A stretch of 64,000 bases of DNA from Parietaria judaica (Eukaryota > Streptophyta > Magnoliopsida > Rosales > Urticaceae): the NCBI GenBank assembly GCA_954871525.1, contig OX940866.1:16763001-16827000 (forward strand). Reading direction: 5' to 3'. The first letter of the stretch is position 1; every line of letters starts with the position of its first letter. Below are positions 33,001 to 47,278 of the stretch, piece after piece. A program made the translations under genes and the position numbers. A model generated the notes under the pieces. It did no database searches. It had not been told where the DNA came from and saw nothing but the letters and a program-made list of their open reading frames with translations.

Positions 33001-35406
33001 CACCCTAATGAAGGTCTAGCAACTCAAATCTCATCAAGAACCCATCGTATTTGCCCTCGTAAGAAAACCAATTTTTAACACTTTTCGGTTAAGATTTTAA
33101 CCCATTAACGACTTGCTATAGAAACTACGAGATAGTGCTTCGCTATTTAGGCATTAAAATAAGTAAATGTGATACAATTACACATTATTAAGCATTTTGA
33201 AGTTCATTTTTTGATTAAAATATCGTTTAATTAGGGTTCTTTCGCAAAAAATGGGAAAAAGACTCAGTTTTTTTTGGAGCACGCATTAATTGTTGAAACT
33301 GGGTTTTTAGAGAGCTACAAAAACTTTTAATGACAAAACTAACCCAATTTATAATAATACCACCCTAATAAAGTTCTAGCAGCTCAAATCGCATCAAGAA
33401 CCCATCGTATTTGCCCTCGTAAGAAAACCAATTTTTAACACTTTTCGGTTAAGATTTTAACCCATTAACGACTTGCTATAGAAACTACGAGATAGTGCTT
33501 CGCTATTTAGGCATTAAAATAAGTAAATGTGATACAATTACACATTATTAAGCATTTTGAAGTTCATTTTTTGATTAAAATATCGTTTAATTAGGGTTCT
33601 TTCGCAAAAAATGGGAAAAAGACTCAGTTTTTTTTGGAGCACGCATTAATTGTTGAAACTGGGTTTTTAGAGAGCTACAAAAACTTTTAATGACAAAACT
33701 AACCCAATTTATAATAATACCACCCTAATAAAGTTCTAGCAGCTCAAATCGCATCAAGAACCCATCGTATTTGCCCTCGTAAGAAAACCAATTTTTAACA
33801 CTTTTCGGTTAAGATTTTAACCCATTAACGACTTGCTATAGAAACTACGAGATAGTGCTTCGCTATTTAGGCATTAAAATAAGTAAATATGATACAATTA
33901 CACATTATTAAGAATTTTGAAGTTCATTTTTCGTTTAAAATATCGTTTAATTAGGGTTCTTTCGCAAAAAATGGGAAAAAGACTCAGTTTTTTTTGGAGC
34001 ACGCATTAATTGTTGAAACTGGGTTTTAAGAAATCTCCAAAAACTTTTAATGCCAAAACTAACCAAATTTCTAATAATAGCACCCTAATGAAGGTCTAGC
34101 AACTCAAATCTCATCAAGAACCCATCGTATTTGCCCTCGTAAGAAAACCAATTTTTAACACTTTTCGGTTAAGATTTTAACCCATTAACGACTTGCTATA
34201 GAAACTACGAGATAGTGCTTCGCTATTTAGGCATTAAAATAAGTAAATGTGATACAATTACACATTATTAAGCATTTTGAAGTTCATTTTTTGATTAAAA
34301 TATCGTTTAATTAGGGTTCTTTCGCAAAAAATGGGAAAAAGACTCAGTTTTTTTTGGAGCACGCATTAATTGTTGAAACTGGGTTTTTAGAGAGCTACAA
34401 AAACTTTTAATGACAAAACTAACCCAATTTATAATAATACCACCCTAATAAAGTTCTAGCAACTCAAATCTCATCAAGAACCCATCGTATTTGCCCTCGT
34501 AAGAAAACCAATTTTTAACACTTTTCGGTTAAGATTTTAACCCATTAACGACTTGCTATAGAAACTACGAGATAGTGCTTCGCTATTTAGGCATTAAAAT
34601 AAGTAAATATGATACAATTACACATTATTAAGAATTTTGAAGTTCATTTTTCGTTTAAAATATCGTTTAATTAGGGTTCTTTCGCAAAAAATGGGAAAAA
34701 GACTCAGTTTTTTTTGGAGCACGCATTAATTGTTGAAACTGGGTTTTAAGAAATCTCCAAAAACTTTTAATGCCAAAACTAACCCAATTTCTAATAATAG
34801 CACCCTAATGAAGGTCTAGCAACTCAAATCTCATCAAGAACCCATCGTATTTGCCCTCGTAAGAAAACCAATTTTTAACACTTTTCGGTTAAGATTTTAA
34901 CCCATTAACGACTTGCTATAGAAACTACGAGATAGTGCTTCGCTATTTAGGCATTAAAATAAGTAAATGTGATACAATTACACATTATTAAGCATTTTGA
35001 AGTTCATTTTTTGATTAAAATATCGTTTAATTAGGGTTCTTTCGCAAAAAATGGGAAAAAGACTCAGTTTTTTTTGGAGCACGCATTAAATGTTGAAACT
35101 GGGTTTTTAGAGAGCTACAAAAACTTTTAATGACAAAACTAACCCAATTTATAATAATACCACCCTAATAAAGTTCTAGCAGCTCAAATCTCATCAAGAA
35201 CCCATCGTATTTGCCCTCGTAAGAAAACCAATTTTTAACACTTTTCGGTTAAGATTTTAACCCATTAACGACTTGCTATAGAAACTACGAGATAGTGCTT
35301 CGCTATTTAGGCATTAAAATAAGTAAATGTGATACAATTACACATTATTAAGAATTTTGAAGTTCATTTTTTGTTTAAAATATCGTTTAATTAGGGTTCT
35401 TTCGCG
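30007..35406 (+). repeat. A/B and A/D dimer region, 720-bp period
   Basis: Fifteen 360-bp monomers start every 360 bp from 30007 to 35047. A alternates with B (30007, 30727, 31447, 32887) and later with D (32167, 33967, 34687). D has TAAGAAATCTCC, GCCAAAACTAACC and TTTCTAATAATAG. The A members here have AAGAATTTTG and TTTTTCGTTT before B or D, while the last one (35047) has TTTTTTGTTT and precedes a C. Local marks are GACTTAG (31447, 32887), AAATCGCATC (31807, 33247, 33607) and AAATATGATAC (31807, 33607, 34327). Alternation breaks once, at 33247-33606. Confidence 0.88.
33247..33606 (+). repeat. Extra A monomer, A/B recombinant
   Basis: This monomer breaks the A/B alternation. Its left half has TAGCAGCTC and AAATCGCATC, as in the A monomers at 31807 and 33607. 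Its right half has AAATGTGATAC, AAGCATTTTG and TTTTTTGATT, as in the B and D monomers at 31447, 32887 and 33967. An unequal exchange displaced by one monomer between an A and a B or D monomer, in the interval between about positions 145 and 283, would create it. It is flanked on the right by a normal A. Confidence 0.83.
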
Positions 35407-38400
35407 TAAAATGGGAAAAAGGCTCAGTTTTTTTTGCAGCACGCATTAATTGTTGAAACTGGGTTTTTAGAGAGCTACAAAAACTTTTAATGAAAAAACT
35501 AACCCAATTTCTAATAATAGCACCCTAATTCAGGTCTAGCACACAAATCTCATCAAGAACCCATCGTATTTGCCCTCGTAAGAAAACCAATTTTTAACAC
35601 TTTTCGGTTAAGATTTTAACCCATTAACGACTTGCAATAGAAACTACGAGATAGTGCTTCGCTATTTAGGCATTAAAATAAGTAAATGTGATACAATTAC
35701 ACATTATTAAGCATTTTGAAGTTCATTTTTTGTTTAAAATATCGTTTAATTAGGGTTCTTTCGCGTAAAATGGGAAAAAGGCTCAGTTTTTTTTGCAGCA
35801 CGCATTAATTGTTGAAACTGGGTTTTTAGAGAGCTACAAAAACTTTTAATGACAAAACTAACCCAATTTATAATAATAGCACCCTAATTAAGGTCTAGCA
35901 CACAAATCTCATCAAGAACCCATCGTATTTGCCCTCGTAAGAAAACCAATTTTTAACACTTTTCGGTTAAGATTTTAACCCATTAACGACTTGCTATAGA
36001 AACTACGAGATAGTGCTTCGCTATTTAGGCATTAAAATAAGTAAATGTGATAAAATTACACATTATTAAGCATTTTGAAGTTCATTTTTTGATTAAAATA
36101 TCGTTTAATTAGGGTTCTTTCGCAAAAAATGGGAAAAAGACTCAGTTTTTTTTTGAGCACGCATTAATTGTTGAAACTGGGTTTTAAGAAAGCTCCAAAA
36201 ACTTTTAATGCCAAAACAAACCCAATTTATAATAATAGAACCCTAATGAAGGTCTAGCAACTCAAATATCATCAAGAACCCATCGTATTTGCCCTCGTAA
36301 GAAAACCAATTTTTAACACTTTTCGGTTAAGATTTTAACCCATTAACGACTTGCAATAGAAACTACGAGATAGTGCTTCGCTATTTAGGCATTAAAATAA
36401 GTAAATGTGATACAATTACACATTATTAAGCATTTTGAAGTTCATTTTTTGATTAAAATATCGTTTAATTAGGGTTCTTTCGCAAAAAATGGGAAAAAGA
36501 CTCAGTTTTTTTTGGAGCACGCATTAATTGTTGAAACTGGGTTTTTAGAGAGCTACAAAAACTTTTAATGACAAAACTAACCCAATTTATAATAATACCA
36601 CCCTAATAAAGTTCTAGCAGCTCAAATCTCATCAAGAACCCATCGTATTTGCCCTCGTAAGAAAACCAATTTTTAACACTTTTCGGTTAAGATTTTAACC
36701 CATTAACGACTTGCTATAGAAACTACGAGATAGTGCTTCGCTATTTAGGCATTAAAATAAGTAAATATGATACAATTACACATTATTAAGAATTTTGAAG
36801 TTCATTTTTCGTTTAAAATATCGTTTAATTAGGGTTCTTTCGCAAAAAATGGGAAAAAGACTCAGTTTTTTTTGGAGCACGCATTAATTGTTGAAACTGG
36901 GTTTTAAGAAATCTCCAAAAACTTTTAATGCCAAAACTAACCCAATTTCTAATAATAGCACCCTAATGAAGGTCTAGCAACTCAAATCTCATCAAGAACC
37001 CATCGTATTTGCCCTCGTAAGAAAACCAATTTTTAACACTTTTCTATTAAGATTTTAACCCGTTAACGACTTGCTATAGAAACTACGAGATAGTGCTTCG
37101 CTATTTAGGCATTAAAATAAGTAAATGTGATACAATTACACATTATTAAGCATTTTGAAGTTCATTTTTTGATTAAAATATCGTTTAATTAGGGTTCTTT
37201 CGCAAAAAATGGGAAAAAGACTCAGTTTTTTTTGGAGCACGCATTAATTGTTGAAACTGGGTTTTTAGAGAGCTACAAAAACTTTTAATGACAAAACTAA
37301 CCCAATTTATAATAATACCACCCTAATAAAGTTCTAGCAACTCAAATCTCATCAAGAACCCATCGTATTTGCCCTCGTAAGAAAACCAATTTTTAACACT
37401 TTTCGGTTAAGATTTTAACCCATTAACGACTTGCTATAGAAACTACGAGATAGTGCTTCGCTATTTAGGCATTAAAATAAGTAAATATGATACAATTACA
37501 CATTATTAAGAATTTTGAAGTTCATTTTTCGTTTAAAATATCGTTTAATTAGGGTTCTTTCGCAAAAAATGGGAAAAAGACTCAGTTTTTTTTGGAGCAC
37601 GCATTAATTGTTGAAACTGGGTTTTAAGAAATCTCCAAAAACTTTTAATGCCAAAACTAACCCAATTTCTAATAATAGCACCCTAATGAAGGTCTAGCAA
37701 CTCAAATCTCATCAAGAACCCATCGTATTTGCCCTCGTAAGAAAACCAATTTTTAACACTTTTCTATTAAGATTTTAACCCGTTAACGACTTGCTATAGA
37801 AACTACGAGATAGTGCTTCGCTATTTAGGCATTAAAATAAGTAAATGTGATACAATTACACATTATTAAGCATTTTGAAGTTCATTTTTTGTTTAAAATA
37901 TCGTTTAATTAGGGTTCTTTCGCAAAAAATGGGAAAAAGACTCAGTTTTTTTTGGAGCACGCATTAATTGTTGAAACTGGGTTTTTAGAGAGCTACAAAA
38001 ACTTTTAATGACAAAACTAACCCAATTTATAATAATACCACCCTAATAAAGTTCTAGCAACTCAAATCTCATCAAGAACCCATCGTATTTGCCCTCGTAA
38101 GAAAACCAATTTTTAACACTTTTCGGTTAAGATTTTAACCCATTAACGACTTGCTATAGAAACTACGAGATAGTGCTTCGCTATTTAGGCATTAAAATAA
38201 GTAAATGTGATACAATTACACATTATTAAGAATTTTTAAGTTCATTTATTGTTTAAAATATCGTTTAATTAGGGTTCTTTCGCGTAAAATGGGAAAAAGG
38301 CTCAGTTTTTTTTGCAGCACGCATTAATTGTTGAAACTGGGTTTTTAGAGAGCTACAAAAACTTTTAATGAAAAAACTAACCCAATTTCTAATAATAGCA

Positions 38401-41400
38401 CCCTAATTCAGGTCTAGCACACAAATCTCATCAAGAACCCATCGTATTTGCCCTCGTAAGAAAACCAATTTTTAACACTTTTCGGTTAAGATTTTAACCC
38501 ATTAACGACTTGCAATAGAAACTACGAGATAGTGCTTCGCTATTTAGGCATTAAAATAAGTAAATGTGATACAATTACACATTATTAAGCATTTTGAAGT
38601 TCATTTTTTGTTTAAAATATCGTTTAATTAGGGTTCTTTCGCGTAAAATGGGAAAAAGGCTCAGTTTTTTTTTGGAGCACGCATTAATTGTTGAAACTGG
38701 GTTTTTAGAGAGCTACAAAAACTTTTAATGACAAAACTAACCCAATTTCTAATAATAGCACCCTAATTAAGGTCTAGCACACAAATCTCATCAAGAACCC
38801 ATCGTATTTGCCCTCGTAAGAAAACCAATTTTTAACACTTTTCGGTTAAGATTTTAACCCATTAACGACTTGCTATAGAAACTACGAGATAGTGCTTCGC
38901 TATTTAGGCATTAAAATAAGTAAATGTGATAAAATTACACATTATTAAGCATTTTGAAGTTCATTTTTTGTTTAAAATATCGTTTAATTAGGGTTCTTTC
39001 GCAAAAAATGGGAAAAAGACTCAGTTTTTTTTGGAGCACGCATTAATTGTTGAAACTGGGTTTTAAGAAAGCTCCAAAAACTTTTAATGCCAAAACAAAC
39101 CCAATTTATAATAATAGCACCCTAATGAAGGTCTAGCAACTCAAATATCATCAAGAACCCATCGTATTTGCCCTCGTAAGAAAACCAATTTTTAACACTT
39201 TTCGGTTAAGATTTTAACCCATTAACGACTTGCAATAGAAACTACGAGATAGTGCTTCGCTATTTAGGCATTAAAATAAGTAAATGTGATACAATTACAC
39301 ATTATTAAGCATTTTGAAGTTCATTTTTTGATTAAAATATCGTTTAATTAGGGTTCTTTCGCAAAAAATGGGAAAAAGACTCAGTTTTTTTTGGAGCACG
39401 CATTAATTGTTGAAACTGGGTTTTTAGAGAGCTACAAAAACTTTTAATGACAAAAATAACCCAATTTATAATAATACCACCCTAATAAAGTTCTAGCAAC
39501 TCAAATCTCATCAAGAACCCATCGTATTTGCCCTCGTAAGAAAACCAATTTTTAACACTTTTCGGTTAAGATTTTAACCCATTAACGACTTGCTATAGAA
39601 ACTACGAGATAGTGCTTCGCTATTTAGGCATTAAAATAAGTAAATATGATACAATTACACATTATTAAGATTTTTGAAGTTCATTTTTCGTTTAAAATAT
39701 CGTTTAATTAGGGTTCTTTCGCAAAAAATGGGAAAAAGACTCAGTTTTTTTTGGAGCACGCATTAATTGTTGAAACTGGGTTTTAAGAAATCTCCAAAAA
39801 CTTTTAATGCCAAAACTAACCCAATTTCTAATAATAGCACCCTAATAAGGTCTAGCAACTCAAATCTCATCAAGAACCCATCGTATTTGCCCTCGTAAGA
39901 AAACCAATTTTTAACACTTTTCGGTTAAGATTTTAACCCATTAACGACTTGCTATAGAAACTACGAGATAGTGCTTCGCTATTTAGGCATTAAAATAAGT
40001 AAATGTGATACATGTACACATTATTAAGCATTTTGAAGTTCATTTTTTGATTAAAATATCGTTTAATTAGGGTTCTTTCGCAAAAAATGGGAAAAAGACT
40101 CAGTTTTTTTTGGAGCACGCATTAATTGTTGAAACTGGGTTTTTAGAGAGCTACAAAAACTTTTAATGACAAAACTAACCCAATTTATAATAATACCACC
40201 CTAATAAAGTTCTAGCAACTCAAATCTCATCAAGAACCCATCGTATTTGCCCTCGTAAGAAAACCAATTTTTAACACTTTTCGGTTAAGATTTTAACCCA
40301 TTAACGACTTGCTATAGAAACTACGAGATAGTGCTTCGCTATTTAGGCATTAAAATAAGTAAATGTGATACAATTACACATTATTAAGAATTTTGAAGTT
40401 CATTTATTGTTTAAAATATCGTTTAATTAGGGTTCTTTCGCGTAAAATGGGAAAAAGGCTCAGTTTTTTTTGGAGCACGCATTAATTGTTGAAACTGGGT
40501 TTTTAGAGAGCTACAAAAACTTTTAATGAAAAAACTAACCCAATTTCTAATAATAGCACCCTAATTCAGGTCTAGCACACAAATCTCATCAAGAACCCAT
40601 CGTATTTGCCCTCGTAAGAAAACCAATTTTTAACACTTTTCGGTTAAGATTTTAACCCATTAACGACTTGCTATAGAAACTACGAGATAGTGCTTCGCTA
40701 TTTAGGCATTAAAATAAGTAAATGTGATACAATTACACATTATTAAGCATTTTGAAGTTCATTTTTTGTTTAAAATATCGTTTAATTAGGGTTCTTTCGC
40801 GTAAAATGGGAAAAAGGCTCAGTTTTTTTTGGAGCACGCATTAATTGTTGAAACTGGGTTTTTAGAGAGCTACAAAAACTTTTAATGACAAAACTAACCC
40901 AATTTCTAATAATAGCACCCTAATTAAGGTCTAGCACACAAATCTCATCAAGAACCCATCGTATTTGCCCTCGTAAGAAAACCAATTTTTAACACTTTTC
41001 GGTTAAGATTTTAACCCATTAACGACTTGCTATAGAAACTACGAGATAGTGCATCGCTATTTAGGCATTAAAATAAGTAAATGTGATAAAATTACACATT
41101 ATTAAGCATTTTGAAGTACATTTTTGATTAAAATATCGTTTAATTAGGGTTCTTTCGCAAAAAATGGGAAAAAGACTCAGTTTTTTTTGGAGCACGCATT
41201 AATTGTTGAAACTGGGTTTTAAGAAAGCTCTAAAAACTTTTAATGCCAAAACAAACCCAATTTATAATAATAGCACCCTAATGAAGGTCTAGCAACTCAA
41301 ATATCATCAAGAACCCATCGTATTTGCCCTCGTAAGAAAACCAATTTTTAACACTTTTCGGTTAAGATTTTAACCCATTAACGACTTGCAATAGAAACTA

Positions 41401-43676
41401 CGAGATAGTGCTTCGCTATTTAGGCATTAAAATAAGTAAATGTGATACAATTACACATTATTAAGCATTTTGAAGTTCATTTTTTGATTAAAATATCGTT
41501 TAATTAGGGTTCTTTCGCAAAAAATGGGAAAAAGACTCAGTTTTTTTTGGAGCACGCATTAATTGTTGAAATTGGGTTTTTAGAGAGCTACAAAAACTTT
41601 TAATGACAAAAATAACCCAATTTATAATAATACCACCCTAATAAAGTTCTAGCAACTCAAATCTCATCAAGAACCCATCGTATTTGCCCTCGTAAGAAAA
41701 CCAATTTTTAACACTTTTCGGTTAAGATTTTAACCCATTAACGACTTGCTATAGAAACTACGAGATAGTGCTTCGCTATTTAGGCATTAAAATAAGTAAA
41801 TATGATACAATTACACATTATTAAGATTTTTGAAGTTCATTTTTCGTTTAAAATATCGTTTAATTAGGGTTCTTTCGCAAAAAATGGGAAAAAGACTCAG
41901 TTTTTTTTGGAGCACGCATTAATTGTTGAAACTGGGTTTTAAGAAATCTCCAAAAACTTTTAATGCCAAAACTAACCCAATTTCTAATAATAGCACCCTA
42001 ATAAGGTCTAGCAACTCAAATCTCATCAAGAACCCATCGTATTTGCCCTCGTAAGAAAACCAATTTTTAACACTTTTCGGTTAAGATTTTAACCCATTAA
42101 CGACTTGCTATAGAAACTACGAGATAGTGCTTCGCTATTTAGGCATTAAAATAAGTAAATGTGATACATGTACACATTATTAAGCATTTTGAAGTTCATT
42201 TTTTGATTAAAATATCGTTTAATTAGGGTTCTTTCGCAAAAAATGGGAAAAAGACTCAGTTTTTTTTGGAGCACGCATTAATTGTTGAAACTGGGTTTTT
42301 AGAGAGCTACAAAAACTTTTAATGACAAAACTAACCCAATTTATAATAATACCACCCTAATAAAGTTCTAGCAACTCAAATCTCATCAAGAACCCATCGT
42401 ATTTGCCCTCGTAAGAAAACCAATTTTTAACACTTTTCGGTTAAGATTTTAACCCATTAACGACTTGCTATAGAAACTACGAGATAGTGCTTCGCTATTT
42501 AGGCATTAAAATAAGTAAATGTGATACAATTACACATTATTAAGAATTTTGAAGTTCATTTTTTGTTTAAAATATCGTTTAATTAGGGTTCTTTCGCGTA
42601 AAATGGGAAAAAGGCTCAGTTTTTTTTGGAGCACGCATTAATTGTTGAAACTGGGTTTTTAGAGAGCTACAAAAACTTTTAATGAAAAAACTAACCCAAT
42701 TTCTAATAATAGCACCCTAATTCAGGTCTAGCACACAAATCTCATCAAGAACCCATCGTATTTGCCCTCGTAAGAAAACCAATTTTTAACACTTTTCGGT
42801 TAAGATTTTAACCCATTAACGACTTGCAATAGAAACTACGAGATAGTGCTTCGCTATTTAGGCATTAAAATAAGTAAATGTGATACAATTACACATTATT
42901 AAGCATTTTGAAGTTCATTTTTTGTTTAAAATATCGTTTAATTAGGGTTCTTTCGCGTAAAATGGGAAAAAGGCTCAGTTTTTTTTGGAGCACGCATTAA
43001 TTGTTGAAACTGGGTTTTTAGAGAGCTACAAAAACTTTTAATGACAAAACTAACCCAATTTCTAATAATAGCACCCTAATTAAGGTCTAGCACACAAATC
43101 TCATCAAGAACCCATCGTATTTGCCCTCGTAAGAAAACCAATTTTTAACACTTTTCGGTTAAGATTTTAACCCATTAACGACTTGCTATAGAAACTACGA
43201 GATAGTGCATCGCTATTTAGGCATTAAAATAAGTAAATGTGATAAAATTACACATTATTAAGCATTTTGAAGTTCATTTTTTGATTAAAATATCGTTTAA
43301 TTAGGGTTCTTTCGCAAAAAATGGGAAAAAGACTCAGTTTTTTTTGGAGCACGCATTAATTGTTGAAACTGGGTTTTAAGAAAGCTCCAAAAACTTTTAA
43401 TGCCAAAACAAACCCAATTTATAATAATAGCACCCTAATGAAGGTCTAGCAACTCAAATATCATCAAGAACCCATCGTATTTGCCCTCGTAAGAAAACCA
43501 ATTTTTAACACTTTTCGGTTAAGATTTTAACCCATTAACGACTTGCTATAGAAACTACGAGATAGTGCTTCGCTATTTAGGCATTAAAATAAGTAAATGT
43601 GATACAATTACACATTATTAAGCATTTTGAAGTTCATTTTTTGATTAAAATATCGTTTAATTAGGGTTCTTTCGCA
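35407..43676 (+). repeat. Hexamer higher-order repeat C2-C3-B'-A-D-A, period about 2156 bp
   Basis: C2 monomers (AATTCAGG, GAAAAAAC, usually TTGCAATAG) start at 35407, 38285, 40443 and 42599. Each is followed by a C-type monomer with GATAAAATT, then B' with AATATCATC, then A, D, A. The first copy (35407) has an extra A-D pair (eight monomers). The next two are true hexamers of 2158 and 2156 bp, and the fourth is cut short after B'. Copies at 38285 and 40443 share private marks: CAAAAATAACCC, AAGATTTTTG, D with CCCTAATAAGG (359 bp) and GATACATGTACAC. The C-types at 40802 and 42958 share GTGCATCGC. D monomers at 36845 and 37565 share TTTCTATTAAG and CCCGTTAAC. Confidence 0.9.
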
Positions 43677-46600
43677 AAAAATGGGAAAAAGACTCAGTTT
43701 TTTTTGGAGCACGCATTAATTGTTGAAACTGGGTTTTTAGAGAGCTACAAAAACTTTTAATGACAAAACTAACCCAATTTATAATAATACCACCCTAATA
43801 AAGTTCTAGCAGCTCAAATCTCATCAAGAACCCATCGTATTTGCCCTCGTAAGAAAACCAATTTTTAACACTTTTCGGTTAAGATTTTAACCCATTAACG
43901 ACTTGCTATAGAAACTACGAGATAGTGCTTCGCTATTTAGGCATTAAAATAAGTAAATGTGATACAATTACACATTATTAAGCATTTTGAAGTTCATTTT
44001 TTGTTTAAAATATCGTTTAATTAGGGTTCTTTCGCAAAAAATGGGAAAAAGACTCAGTTTTTTTTTCGAGCACGCATTAATTTTTGAAACTGGGTTTTTA
44101 GAGAGCTACAAAAACTTTTAATGACAAAACTAACCCAATTTATAAATATACCACCCTAATAAAGTTCTAGCAGCTCAAATCTCATCAAGAACCCATCGTA
44201 TTTGCCCTCGTAAGAAAACCAATTTTTAACACTTTTCGGTTAAGATTTTAACCCATTAACGACTTGCTATAGAAACTACGAGATAGTGCTTTGCTATTTA
44301 GGCATTAAAATAAGTAAATGTGATACAATTACACATTATTAAGCATTTTGAAGTTCATTTTTTGTTTAAAATATCGTTTAATTAGGGTTCTTTCGCAAAA
44401 AATGGGAAAAAGACTCAGTTTTTTTGGGAGCACGCATTAATTGTTGAAACTGGGTTTTTAGAGAGCTACAAAAACTTTTAATGACAAAACTAACCCAATT
44501 TATAAATATACCACCCTAATAAAGTTCTAGCAGCTCAAATCTCATCAAGAACCCATCGTATTTGCCCTCGTAAGAAAACCAATTTTTAACACTTTTCGGT
44601 TAAGATTTTAACCCATTAACGACTTGCTATAGAAACTACGAGATAGTGCTTTGCTATTTAGGCATTAAAATAAGTAAATGTGATACAATTACACATTATT
44701 AAGAATTTTGAAGTTCATTTTTTGTTTAAAATATCGTTTAATTAGGGTTCTTTCGCAAAAAATGGGAAAAAGACTCAGTTTTTTTTGGAGCACGCATTAA
44801 TTGTTGAAACTGGGTTTTTAGAGAGCTACAAAAACTTTTAATGACAAAACTAACCCAATTTATAATAATACCACCCTAATAAAGTTCTAGCAGCTCAAAT
44901 CTCATCAAGAACCCATCGTATTTGCCCTCGTAAGAAAACCAATTTTTAACACTTTTCGGTTAAGATTTTAACCCATTAACGACTTGCTATAGAAACTACG
45001 AGATAGTGCTTCGCTATTTAGGCATTAAAATAAGTAAATGTGATACAATTACACATTATTAAGCATTTTGAAGTTCATTTTTTGTTTAAAATATCGTTTA
45101 ATTAGGGTTCTTTCGCAAAAAATGGGAAAAAGACTCAGTTTTTTTTTCGAGCACGCATTAATTTTTGAAACTGGGTTTTTAGAGAGCTACAAAAACTTTT
45201 AATGAAAAAACTAACCCAATTTATAAATATACCACCCTAATAAAGTTCTAGCAGCTCAAATCTCATCAAGAACCCATCGTATTTGCCCTCGTAAGAAAAC
45301 CAATTTTTAACACTTTTCGGTTAAGATTTTAACCCATTAACGACTTGCTATAGAAACTACGAGATAGTGCTTTGCTATTTAGGCATTAAAATAAGTAAAT
45401 GTGATACAATTACACATTATTAAGCATTTTGAAGTTCATTTTTTGTTTAAAATATCGTTTAATTAGGGTTCTTTTGCAAAAAATGGGAAAAAGACTCAGT
45501 TTTTTTGGGAGCACGCATTAATTTTTGAAACTGGGTTTTTAGAGAGCTACAAAAACTTTTAATGACAAAACTAACCCAATTTATAAATATACCACCCTAA
45601 TAAAGTTCTAGCAGCTCAAATCTCATGAAGAACCCATCGTATTTGCCCTCGTAAGAAAACCAATTTTTAACACTTTTCGGTTAAGATTTTAACCCATTAA
45701 CGACTTGCTATAGAAACTACGAGATAGTGCTTCGCTATTTAGGCATTAAAATAAGTAAATGTGATACAATTACACATTATTAAGCATTTTGAAGTTCATT
45801 TTTTGATTAAAATATCGTTTAATTAGGGTTCTTTCGCAAAAAATGGGAAAAAGACTCAGTTTTTTTTCGAGCACGCATTAATTTTTGAAACTGGGTTTTT
45901 AGAGAGCTACAAAAACTTTTAATGACAAAACTAACCCAATTTATAAATATACCACCCTAATAAAGTTCTAGCAGCTCAAATCTCATCAAGAACCCATCGT
46001 ATTTGCCCTCGTAAGAAAACCAATTTTTAACACTTTTCGGTTAAGATTTTAACCCATTAACGACTTGCTATAGAAACTACGAGATAGTGCTTCGCTATTT
46101 AGGCATTAAAATAAGTAAATGTGATACAATTACACATTATTAAGCATTTTGAAGTTCATTTTTTGTTTAAAATATCGTTTAATTAGGGTTCTTTCGCAAA
46201 AAATGGGAAAAAGACTCAGTTTTTTTTCGAGCACGCATTAATTTTTGAAACTGGGTTTTTAGAGAGCTACAAAAACTTTTAATGACAAAACTAACCCAAT
46301 TTATAAATATACCACCCTAATAAAGTTCTAGCAGCTCAAATCTCATCAAGAACCCATCGTATTTGCCCTCGTAAGAAAACCAATTTTTAACACTTTTCGG
46401 TTAAGATTTTAACCCATTAACGACTTGCTATAGAAACTACGAGATAGTGCTTCGCTATTTAGGCATTAAAATAAGTAAATGTGATACAATTACACATTAT
46501 TAAGCATTTTGAAGTTCATTTTTTGTTTAAAATATCGTTTAATTAGGGTTCTTTCGCAAAAAATGGGAAAAAGACTCAGTTTTTTTTCGAGCACGCATTA

Positions 46601-47278
46601 ATTGTTGAAACTGGGTTTTTAGAGAGCTACAAAAACTTTTAATGAAAAAACTAACCCAATTTATAAATATACCACCCTAATAAAGTTCTAGCAGCTCAAA
46701 TCTCATCAAGAACCCATCGTATTTGCCCTCGTAAGAAAACCAATTTTTAACACTTTTCGGTTAAGATTTTAACCCATTAACGACTTGCTATAGAAACTAC
46801 GAGATAGTGCTTCGCTATTTAGGCATTAAAATAAGTAAATGTGATACAATTACACATTATTAAGCATTTTGAAGTTCATTTTTTGTTTAAAATATCGTTT
46901 AATTAGGGTTCTTTCGCAAAAAATGGGAAAAAGACTCAGTTTTTTTGGGAGCACGCATTAATTGTTGAAACTGGGTTTTTAGAGAGCTACAAAAACTTTT
47001 AATGACAAAACTAACCCAATTTATAAATATACCACCCTAATAAAGTTCTAGCAGCTCAAATCTCATCAAGAACCCATCGTATTTGCCCTCGTAAGAAAAC
47101 CAATTTTTAACACTTTTCGGTTAAGATTTTAACCCATTAACGACTTGCTATAGAAACTACGAGATAGTGCTTTGCTATTTAGGCATTAAAATAAGTAAAT
47201 GTGATACAATTACACATTATTAAGAATTTTGAAGTTCATTTTTTGTTTACAATATCGTTTAATTAGGGTTCTTTCGCG
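43677..47278 (+). repeat. E-type cluster
   Basis: Ten monomers start at 43677, 44037, 44398, 44758, 45118, 45479, 45839, 46199, 46559 and 46919. Those at 43677 and 44758 are plain A with TAGCAGCTC. The other eight have TTTATAAATATACCACCC in place of TTTATAATAATACC, combined with TTCGAGCAC or GGGAGCAC, and several have TTAATTTTTG. Those at 44037, 44398, 45118 and 46919 also read GTGCTTTGC (CpG lost). The monomers at 44037 and 45118 have nine T's and are 361 bp. The last ends with GTTTACAATATCG and CGCG. A three-monomer rhythm (44037-45117) is followed by near single-type expansion. Confidence 0.87.

Noticed and set aside
40005..40020. TACATGTA palindrome in the D monomer at 39724, repeated at 41880
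   Set aside because: It arises from a two-base change in one D lineage and is shared because the hexamer was duplicated; there is no sign of a function.
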